Source: Undaria pinnatifida (lineage: Eukaryota; Sar; Phaeophyceae; Laminariales; Alariaceae). From it: a stretch of DNA of 64,000 bases. The stretch's first letter is position 1, and the number at the start of each line of letters is the position of its first letter. The notes under the pieces were generated by a model that saw nothing but the letters and a program-made list of their open reading frames with translations, was not told the DNA's origin and did not search any database. Location of the stretch: positions 5,511,465 through 5,575,464 of the forward strand of contig JABAKD010000027.1 in the NCBI GenBank assembly GCA_012845835.1, read 5' to 3'. A program made the translations under genes and the position numbers. Positions 51,501 to 63,000 of this stretch are shown here, piece after piece.

Positions 51501-54500
51501 CGCGAGGCAAAAACAACTTGATGCTTGTGTGCTTTTGGCGCAGCGTAGCTTACCGTTCCATTGCGCACTTTAGACGACACGAAAAAAGCTTGAGGTCGCA
51601 AAGGGACGGGGGGGGGGGGGGGGGGGGGAACACTCGCGCGAGGAGCCAGTACCGAAACAAAGACCCCGAAAGTGACATAAAACAAGAAAAAGCCTATCCC
51701 ATAGAACTCCCTGTGACTAATTCCCGTCTGAGACAATAAACAATAATACCACGCAGTACATATTGCATCTTGCAGGATACTTTCGTCTCCCCGAAACACC
51801 GAAAAAGAGTAAATGAACTCAAAAATATTCTCCCATATTTTTTTCAAGTTTTTATTATTTTACGTTACCCCGCCTAGACACATTGCGGACGGTACGCCAT
51901 CCAGCGACGAGAGCTGCTGCTGTCAACACTAAGTACTTGGCAGGTTGAATTTCGCTTGCGCCACGCGTCGTACGTTTCAACTCCAGCGGTATAATATGAT
52001 ACTTCTTAGTTCTCAACAACAGGTGGTTTTACGATTATTAAAGTCACACGCATGCTGTAAGCGACCAAAGGTGGGGCGGGTTTTCTTAATAAGCATGGAA
52101 TGAATCAGTGGCGCAATTAACAATGTTAGTTTTCGATCGTAATAGTCGGCCTTACCTGGTTGGTGTTGCGGTTGAGAAAGTCGATGCAGTGCCCAGGGTT
52201 AGTGGGTTCGCTCTCTCCCATCCACCTGCAGGGTACGCGACGCAAGCACAAACAGCGGCAATGGTAACGGACCATGGTTGACAGCCATCCCACGGGGTAG
52301 GGGTGAAGCAGATTCTAAGAAATTTCTGAGCTCCTAACACGATGAGGAAATCAATCAATATTTCCACCATCACCCGAAAAAATGACTTCGAAGAAGGCGC
52401 TCGTTCGCACAACCCGAACAATAAGCATCTATTATTTATTGCCCTAGTCCCAACGATATGTACTCGTGAAATTACTTGACTAATAATGGCTAACCGGTAG
52501 TTCCTAACTTGAGGAGCTCAATAGATACAGTATTAGTTAATCCAACAACTGCAACCCCTACCGATGGATCACTGCTACGATAGAGGTAGCACGTTTCGTC
52601 TGAAGAAATGGTTTCCTAATGACGGGGCTTCTTAACCCAAAATCGTCCGTAAAATAGGCCATTTTCGTTTCGTGTGATTTTCTCGTGGTATTTATGTATG
52701 CCTAGGCCATGGGATTTTTCATCCGGTAGCGGTTTTTTTTTCCTCCAAAAAAAAATGGTGAGGGCGGTCTTAAGCTGCGAAAGTGAGGGGTAGTATTCAG
52801 AAAAAAAGTGGTGCACCTCTATCGTAGAACGCGTCGTAGTATCGTCAAGAACTTTCTCGGTTTCTCCTATTTTTTTTCATCTTCTTCATCTTTTTTTTTT
52901 CGGGGTATTTTGGGGAGTGATCGATGTTGAAACAAGCTCACATACGTTGCGAAGTTGTCCGGTCGCAAACAGGAAAACAAAAAAGTAAGAGGAATGAGAA
53001 ACAAGGGTCGTGGCTTTTTTTTACCAGCTCTGCACACCGCGTTGGTTGTTTACGCTTTCCCCCCTCAAAAAAGGCGTGTGTTGGTCGTATTCGCTGGGAC
53101 ACGGTTATTTTTTTAGGACCTGACCTCTGAGGTAAACGCATAAGCGGATGAGCCCATGGTAACTCACAGGGCATACAGTTTATTCTCAGGATAGCGCTAC
53201 GATAGCATCGCACCTGGAGAAAAGGTCCTTAAACACGGGCTGCTCCGCCGCAGGGCGCTTCAAAATCCACCCTTCCACTACGGGCGACCAGTCGAGGTCA
53301 GTGTCCGAAACGAAGATGATGCCCGCCCGAGACACCGTCGCAGGAGATGCGTTTACCAGGGTTTCCACCTGAATGAACCACGTGAAATATATATATACAT
53401 AATTTAACACGTGATGTATATATTGATGTGTAAAACCTGCGTCTACAAAAGAGAAACCATCCCAGGGGCCAGGAATGACGCCATCTGAATGAGCCACATG
53501 ATATTGTGTGCATTAACAAGAGTTGGTACTGATGGTGGCGTTTTTTTGGGGGTAAACACAAATTGGAATTAGTGTGGGACTATTATTGCAGTTGTGAAAG
53601 GGGCTGACAGGAGTTGGCACGGAAATGCGTTTATCAGCTTTTCCACCTGAATGAGCCGCACGATAATCATCAAAGGAAGTCGTACTGACACGCGTTCACC
53701 AACGCTTCCGCCCGAGTGTGCGGCGTGATTCATGTGCTGGAGGTGGTACTGATGACAACAATACCGCCACTTGAACGAGCCACTTGAAAAAAAAATATAA
53801 TATGATATGGCGCTGGGAGGCGTTTTCCAGCGTGCCCATTTGAATGGGCCACCTGACAAGAAACAGGAGGTAATGCCGATGACAACATTTCCCTTTGAAC
53901 GAACGACGTGATACGCACTAACAGGAGGTAGTGTCGTTGAGTTATCTACGTCTATAGAAAGATCGCAACCTCAGGAGCTGTCTCCAGACAGAAATAACGC
54001 GACCGCGGGTGGAGAAAAACATCTACGTATACACAAGGCAACGGGTTCACTGGTGTAATCGGGACCCACGAAAATGCAGCCAGCAAAGGCACAGAGGTAG
54101 CCGCATGAGTGTTCAATCCCGGGATTTTCACGGGTCAGATCACTTCTCGTGAGTCGGATCGGGCCGGGGTGACCCAGCCCGACCCGTGATATTTGAAAGC
54201 CTCCTGACCCGACTCGACCAGACCCGTGAAATTTCAAACACAACCTGATCCGACCCGCCCCGACTCGACCCGGGAGGTTTTGAAACTGTCCGGCCGCGTT
54301 AAAATGACCCGTGAACAGGCCTGGTTTAACTAATCCTTCCAAAGCGGAAAATCGAAACACAAAAGAAACTAAGCGGTTTATCCCCAAACCAACGTGGGTC
54401 CAGCTCTAAAGGCGTTATAGCTAACCAGTTTACCCCCGTGGAAGAACTACCCCACGCAAAAATTTCCTTGAAATTTGTCCCAAAAACAAAAGTGGGTGCA

Positions 54501-57500
54501 GTTCTTCAAATATTGTTTTTTGTTTATAGTCCGGTCTCTTGGGTCTGTGTCGCCCTGGGAGGCGTGTCGCGATAGGGTCACACGTAGTAACTAATTTTTG
54601 TTTAGCACTGCACTCCCGACATGGGAGACGAACACTAGGAGTTAGACTAGAAAAAAATTGGGAGTTGGAGATGGGTTTGAAAAAAAAAACTGAATGACTG
54701 GCTTTCTTTACCCGATATCATCGTAATGTAATTTCTTCTTTATTAGCGACGTTTACTCGTTGTAATTCCTTCCGTGGGCTAATGGGATTGGTTGTTCGTC
54801 GGGGTTCATTCAGTTGGTTCATTTTTTTTTCTCTCAGTTTTTTTCTCTTAGTAATGACCTTTTCAAAATGAGGAGCTACAAAAAAAGAAAAGTTGTTGTG
54901 GGCACACCTCCCTCGTAGCGTTAGTCCTGAGCACACACACGCACACACCTCGAACATGGCCTTCACGTTGTCGGTCATGGGCATACGGTCTCCGTTCGCC
55001 AGCGTCAATATTTTGTTGTCGTCCAGCACGGTGTTGAGGTCTTCGATCCAGATCGCGTCAACCGGTCCGTCCGCGATGATCCACGTGTTGTATGCGTTTT
55101 GGCGGTTGTTGAACTTCGCCCACATGGCCGCAAACACGCCTGTCAAACACAAGGAAACCCATGCTCAACGTCACATTTTCCAAGCGACGAGAGCGAGGTT
55201 GCTTTAGGCGTTTTGAAGATGCCCTTGGTGCCGCCAAGAACAAACGAGATCAAAACGCTCCGACAAAAATCTGGCGAACCAAAACGTCAAGGTCTTGCAT
55301 GATTCACCCAACAAACCGCAGGCTGCGTGCGTGCTGCGAAGGTATATACCGGGCAACACCAGCCACGTATTATATAAGCTTTCTATTCTTTACACGAGCC
55401 TCGCTGACTCTGTGTTTCTTTAGATATTTTTCAAGTTTCAAATCTAAAAGTTTTTACGACGCTTCCGTTTGGGGCTGGTGGTAAAAAAATATAATCATGC
55501 AATCATGCAATCATGCAAGATGGAAATTGAACTTCCAAAAAACAATATCGAAAATTAGGCAGGAAATATTAACAGCCAGTGAACAGGACCACTTAAGACT
55601 CACCCGTGTTCCACTCCCCGGTCGCGGGATCCACCTCTCCGTACATCTCTTGCGCGCGGATGGCCTTGGGGTTGAACCGGCTGTCCTTGTGCGTGATTCC
55701 GATCGTCTTGTCCAGCGCCATGCGAAGGCACCGGAAAATCTTCGTCTTTCCGCCCCCGGTAGGACCTACCAGCATGATGCCGTGCCGTACCAGCGTAGTC
55801 TCGTACAGCTGTGGTTTCAGGGTTTCGTGTTGTTTTTGCGGGGGTGGGGTTGGTGATGATGTATGATGTATGATGGTGACGATGACAATTATGGTGATGA
55901 TGTATGATGGTCATGGTCATGATCATGATCATCATGATGAGGTCACATTCCGAAGCTTATTTCCCAAACATCTGGCTCGTGGGTATAACAGAACAAAAGC
56001 AAATGCCGACGAAAACAAATAGTGAAGAAAATTAATCGGAAAATCTTTGTGTTGCCGCGCGCGGTGAGGCCTACCACGGTAGCAAGTTGTCGCACCTCGC
56101 GAGCGCAGCAGTCTCGTAGAGCTATGGTTTCCGGGCTTCGTTTTCGGTGGTGGCGGGGGGGGGTATAAGATGGAAGGGTAACTGCATATAATGCCGTTCA
56201 GCGCAAGAAAAGGCACGAAGAGCAAGAGGAAAAACTTAAAAAAAGGAGAATTTTGGGCACGGTTTGGCTAGCCGGATAGAGCCGGTCTAGGCACATACCA
56301 GCAAGATGTACCAGCGACCCCACCGTAGTGTACCGATGTTGTGTTTCTACGTAGTTTTGACAATGTTTGTGAGTGATGACCGTCTAAGCTCATGCCCCAC
56401 CTTGTTGGATGGAAAGCAGCAATACACACATACATAGTAAATGTATATGTCTGGAATAGAATTGCGCTCGTCTGTAGTGGCACGCGCGGCATCACCGTCA
56501 CCACCAAAACTCACCTGGATCACTTTGGCCACCCACCCCGGGTGGTACACGAGCCTTTCCGTCTCCACGGCCACCTAACCAATTCGGCAGGCATGAAACA
56601 GAGGTTATTGGCAAACCATTACAATGTATGTGTCAAAATAGAAGGCGGGAAGGTACAGCAGACCCCTGCGATAGTTCGGAGCTTCGACAATCGGCGGTTA
56701 AAAAAAAACAAACATATCGTGAGCGTTTAAAACTGCTTTGCCCGTTCCCGAACCACACCTCGTGTTTTCTACTATTAATAGCACTTTCTACTGACGACAC
56801 AAGTAGTCTTCAGGTGCTCCGTCTCGAAAGGGGTGGTCAAACGACCCTAGTAAATAGGACCTACGGCAGACACAAAAACCTATATATTCATCTATTTTTA
56901 CTAACAATATTTGGTCCTATTTACTATCGCCCTCCGTAATAAGGCAAGCAAACAATGAGTACCCAACCCGCCCTCATCTCCTCGCCGTCGTGCCCGCCCC
57001 GGTATACACCCGCGGCCCACCTTAAGGGCCGCCTCGATTTCCGGGTACTCTCCCTTGGGCGGTGCCGCGGTGGAAGGGAAGAGGTCGGCCAGGAGAGACA
57101 AGAAGAGCGGCACGTCCTGCGCTACGAGCTTGCTGAGGTTCATGTCCCGAAGCGTCCGGTACATGAGGAACGCCTCCGCCTTGTCGGGGTTGTCGCGCTT
57201 GGTCTTGCCCGCCGTACGTAGTACCTTTTTCGGTTTTGCATGGACACGTGGCATTGAGTGTGAATTGTTCGTGGTATTACGGTTTCAGATACTGTTCTGC
57301 AGATATTTGGGTTTCATAGTATATGCGGAAGCATTATTGATATGTGCTTCGAGGCTTCGTGGGGTGGAAGGTTGCCTCACGGAGGCAGTCGATGCTGGTG
57401 ACGATACGACCCGGGCTTTGATGGAATTATACTGCCCGTATATATGGCCGAGGGGAGACGGTGACAAATTGGTACGGCTCACTCGTGTGTGTGCGAAGTG

Positions 57501-59953
57501 CGTGACGTACTGGTAGCGCTTCTTTTATAGTTTATGTGAGGGCCTTTGGAATCAGGTACTGGCTCCTGTGTGTGTTCGGTGGTGGTACGATATACTCTAC
57601 TGCTGCTCTCTTCCGCGATCAGTGGTATAACCGCGCTTGTACGTAGTGCAAGCATTCAACAGCTATTATACACTACGTGCACATGTTTCCCGAACGTTAA
57701 TATTTTACGTTGTATGGGTAGCGTATTGAGGGGTATGTGTCGAAGGCGTTTTCGGCACGGTGGACTGGGCGAGTCGTTGGTGCAAGTTGCACATACTGTT
57801 CGCTGTGTTGGTGAAATTTTCTGCCTTGTCGGGGTTGTCGCGCTTCGGCTTTCCCGCCGTCCGGAGCACCTGTTTTAGCATTTTGCGCAATTTTATTGAG
57901 TGCGTTGTTTTTTGATGTTTTCGTTGTAGGTGGTGTTGGTGTCGGTGCGGGTGTTGGTGTTGGTACTGGTGCTGGTGCTGGTATTGGCGGAGTTAGTGGT
58001 GATGATGATGGTGGCGGTGGGTGGTGGTGATGGTGGTGGTGGTGGTGATGTTGGTATTGGCGGTGTTGGTGGTGGTGATGGTGGTGGCGGTCGGTGGTTG
58101 TGGTTCTGGTGGTGGTGGTGGTGGTGGCGGTGTGACGGTGGTGATGGTGATGGTGATGGTGGTGGTGGTGGTGGTGGTGTTGGCGGTAATAGTATGGTGT
58201 CGGCAAGGGTGTCGAGAGTATCGAAGACGTTCGGCAGACCGGGGAGGGCGATCGGGCTAGCCGTTCGGGCGAGCTGAGCAACTGTTTTCACCACAACAAG
58301 CGTGCATGTGGATGAAAATGTGGTATTTGACCCGCTCGACTTGTAGCTTTGTCGCAGAGTTTCAGCCCTTCGTTGCTTTCAACTTGGAGCACTCTCAACC
58401 GACGTAGACAGTGATCGTCTCACCACGTCACAGCACAGACTTGAAACGCTGGTCGGTAAAGAAGTGGTTATCTTTTCGATGCGTCGTGTCAAAATCGCAA
58501 CATACACCACCGATGGAATTGTTGTTTTTCGATACGCGTAGCCAAAGGTGTGTTGCCCGCCTCGAGCTGTCATGAAATAGAGTCGCGTGTTTCACGCGAT
58601 TTCTGACGGGCGGTCTTCGTCCTACTTGTCCTTCCATCGGTTATCGCTTCGGAGCAGCATCTAACGCGCGCTACGATAGGATTTACACCTTTTTGCCGAA
58701 ATCATATGCTAGCGTCGATGGAGGGCTCCTCAAACCGAAGCAAAAAACAACCGGTATCGCTGGACTACCAGTCGCGTTTTTTCTTTGTTTTCGCATACCT
58801 AGGCCATGGGATTGTTTATCACAAGAAAAAAGTTGGTTTCGGTCTCAAACTCATTTTTTTGGGGTGAAAAAAAATGAGCTCCGTAAGTGAGGAACCCAAG
58901 AAGAACAAAAAAAATGCACACCCATCCCGTAGCATGCGTCGCCCTTGACTCTATCTACCTGCCGTGACTAGACCTCGGTTGTGGATTGGAACCAGCGCCG
59001 CCATAACCCTACACAACCGTCGCGACTCACCGCGAGGATGTTCCGGAGCCCCCAGTCGTAGTGCTTCTGGGCTGATAGCTGCTCCTTGCAAGTGTTGTAA
59101 AGCACGAAAAACTTCTGCGCGAGAATGTCGAACTCTGCGTAACCCACCGAGCAGAGCTTAACCTGCATCCTCACGAAAAAACCAAAACGACCGAAAACAG
59201 GACGTCCCGACGTTTGTTGCCTGGTCTTATTCGAATGAAATCATTTCAATTGCGTCAGCTCTGGGTTCTACCGATTTTGAATGGTCGATATTCAGACTTG
59301 GAAGCTGGGCGATAACTCGGCCGGGCGTTTTTTACCCAACTTCAGCCAAGGATTTATAGCTGGGTCTGTGCCTTCCTATTGATCTGGAAAACAGGAAGTA
59401 CCGCTTGCTACCAGTACATGTTAAGGACAGCAAAGAAGAAGAGGGAACAAAACCAATGAGAACATCTGCCCACCTTGGCCCATTTTCAACTGGTCTGCAC
59501 AGAAACAAATATCTCAAGTATAATCCCAAGGTGCTATGCTCCGAAACCGGAACGGAGTATTTCGTTGGGTTACTGTACATTTTCACAAGGCAGAGCAGCA
59601 ATGAATCTAGCGTTGCATTTTACCTTCGTAGCAATGACAGCATACACGCTAGCGCTGCATCATACCTTCATGATAATCTGGAAGTCTGGCACCATCATTG
59701 CCACCCCGCGGAACAACGCCTTCAAGTTCTCGGGTAACTCCTGCCGCCCGGCGTAACCAGGGTTCATCGTGATGAAAAATCCGCAAACAGGCTTGAGGAG
59801 AATGTTCTGGGGGTCGCCGGGGAACTGGAAGTACTCCATCCCCGTCTTCTTGGCATTCTGGATCGCGAGCACCTTCGAGAGAGAGGAAAAAAAATTACAA
59901 AATAAACCACGGATTATAGTCTAATTGCTATTACATAATTGCTATTTTATAAC

Positions 59954-60017
<64 letters not shown>

Positions 60018-63000
60018 TGCTGCTGCTGCTTGCTGCTGTTGTTGTTTCTACTACTACTGCTACTGTTATTTTTGCACATATACCTGCTGGGCTACCACCG
60101 ACAGCACAGGCAGGAGGATGCGGTTGAACTCATCAAAGCAGCCCCACAGCCCCCCTTGGCACAGCCCCTTGAAGATTTTTGCGCAGTCCGTATACTTCTG
60201 TTGGTCCGTGCAATTTGTCACCACCTGTGACATACGTGTGGGACAAGAGACCACCCAAAAAAAAGTGAGAGATCGGTTAAAAAGAAATATCACCAAGTAC
60301 GGAAACGCGAAGACCGTCTTATTATCTGCAAGGACCGTTTTGTTTGTCCTCTCGATTTTCGCGCAGTCCGTGTACTTCTGTTCGTCCCGTGCGGTTTGTC
60401 ACCACACGTGCATGTGACGCACGAAACGGTAGCGTGTGGGCGAATGGACCGCAAAAAAGGCAGAGGTCGGTCGGTCGGTCGGTCGGTCGGTCGGTCGGTC
60501 GGTCGGTCAGTCGGTCAGTCGGTCAGTCGGTCGATTGGTCGGACATTGCTAGTTTGTTGTGTCAGGACGCCAGGATGACGTGACGTGCGTTACGACGACA
60601 GGCGTAGCGCTCTTTCGCCAAGATACTTAAGTCCGAAGGGACTCCCCACCGAAGAATTTTCCCGGTATTATTGTTGGTGTACCATAATGCGATACGATGG
60701 TGCAGTACGATTAATCACATGCCTAGTCCGTGGGAGTCTCGACAATATGGCTGTACAGCAGTATTAGGGAGTCCCCCAGGCGGTGGTGTGCCGGAGATAT
60801 GCGACCGCCTTCTCGGGTGGAAACCCGCCTTATTCATTCCGGGTTACGAGTGAAGCTCCCCAGTTGCGCTACTAATGAGCGATTTGGATCGGCTTACATC
60901 GGAATGCCGCCTTACTCCGCGTTACTCAGACTGCTGAACCTTTCAGATTTTATCAAAAAAGCTGATTTTTCTATTAAGGAATAAGACTCCGTATGCAAGG
61001 GGCTTGAGAATAGTTGCGTACACGCCACCGTTTCATGCGTATAGATCGAATTGGTGGTGCCACGAGGCCAGGAAGCTAAGCCCACGTAAAACGAGCAAAT
61101 TTCGCAACAAGCTCCCGCACTCGAACGATAACTGAAACAAAACGAAAAACGTTGCACTTTACTCCTGCCGGCCAACGAAAAGGGCACGCGCGCAACCATT
61201 GCAATCGTAAAGCCGAAAAGCGTACTGCTTGGTCAAACACGCACTTTTAGAAGTCTAAGCCCCCCCCCCCCCCACCGCGCCCTTCGTCGTTCGCGCTTTG
61301 TGCGCGCAATGTCTGCCTGCTCGGCGAAAACACGACGTGTTCCGCCCCTTCATTGTAGACATTGTAGGGATGCGGAGGCCTATGGTCCTCAGGACCACGG
61401 GCACGTTCGATACCATGACGATACCACCTTCTTCTCCGCGTTGTATGGGTGCGCAGGTCGATGGTCTGAAGACTACGGCTTTGACGATATGCGTCCTCCT
61501 CCCCTTCTCTCACCACAAAAATCCCCAGCGCTCGCCCGAGGTCCTTGACCGACTCCGTCTTTCCCGTGCCCGCTGGTCCGGCCGGGGCTCCACCGAAGTA
61601 CATGCCCAGAGCTTGAGCCAGCGTGATGTATGCCCTGTTACATCGCCAGTAAAGACGTGTGCGGGAAGGCGGGTGAGCGTTGGTGCAGCCTTAGATTGGC
61701 TGTCGGTTGGCGAACCATCGTGCTATGATCGGGGCGCAATGGGGTACTCGGTTTAAGAGAGTCTAAAAATAAGAGAAACGACCAACATAGGTTAAAACGA
61801 ACTTACCAGCTGTCAAACCGGCGTGTCACCCCTTGTGGTTCCTAAACCAAAAACCTATGAGATACCCAATCCGAGATAAGAGCGGCGCGGAGTAAAGAGC
61901 GGTAATACTGGCCTTTTCCGAGGGGCTCTTAAATCGAGTACCCCCACCGGAGTACTCGTTAGCCAAAACCTTCGTGAGTGACTGGCCTCCTAAAGCAATA
62001 TGTGTACACTACCAGCCCACATCGTTGGAACGAGTCATCCCAAGGGAGTGGTTGAGCTTCTCGGCCCAACCGCTTCTGACCGATCTGATCGGTTGACCAC
62101 CTCAAGTGCGAAACTATCGGTTAGCATTACATTTTTTTTTTCCCCCGATTAATCGTTATTTTTGTTTACTACCGCGAAGACATTTTAGTCGGGTTGCGAC
62201 GCGTGCTACGATAGAGAGGTGCACGACCTTTTTTCCCCCGAGGATTCCTCAATTCAGAAGCTTAAGACCTCTCCCAAAAACCGATTAGGAAAAAAATAAA
62301 ACTGCTACGTACCGGATGGAAATTCCAATGGCCTAGGTACGCAAGGACGAGGATCACTCGAAAAAAATAACTATTATTTATTTTTTTTCCGGCGATTTTG
62401 GGCTAAGGAGCCCCGTCATTCAAAAACCGTTTCAGACGAAAATTGCCACCTCCATCGTAGCACACGTCTCACGCAAACAAATGCCTTCGAAGTCATTTTT
62501 GTTCGGGTTAGATATTTGAGTGAGCTCCTCCTCATCGTGTGAGGAGCTTAGAAAAATGTTGGAATCTATCTGCTGCACCCCCTGTAGCGTGGATGGCTCG
62601 AATACCGCTCGTTCGTTCGTTTTCGTTGAGTGCTGTCCATCGGGTCAATCGTACATGGCGTTCGAGGACAGCGGCTGCTCGACTGCGACGCCTGTCGGAT
62701 GCACGAAAGTTTGTCTGTGCGCAATGTTGCATCTAAGGGCACGGCGCGCATGAAGAAACCCGCTGGTCTGAGTCTAGTGGAACGCGCGCCGTAGAACGTT
62801 GGCTGTCGCTTTTGATAGGGGCCAGGAAAACACGTTGCCTTCTGGGCAATAGAGTCTGGTAAGATAGTCAAGCCGAGGATTGAAGTTGTTTGCGGGTGCG
62901 TTGCCTTCGCCGTGCTCGGGTGGTTGATTTGGTGTACACCAATACTCGTGTGTTTAATTTTTGTTGCCCTTGGTATTCTTCTTCCCTACGGGAAGGTTTT

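Noticed and set aside
57752-57880. Exon 6 copy as a mutually exclusive alternative exon
   Set aside because: Similarity decays with indels after about 18 codons and the DMNLSKL core is lost, so it could not supply a working AAA1-AAA2 link.
57697-58294. Histidine- and proline-rich minus-strand open frames
   Set aside because: They arise from the GGT/GAT repeat; the only meaningful part is the exon 6 echo at their end.
60468-60540. Regular short repeats considered as a CRISPR array
   Set aside because: They are uninterrupted microsatellite units without spacers, in a spliced nuclear gene.
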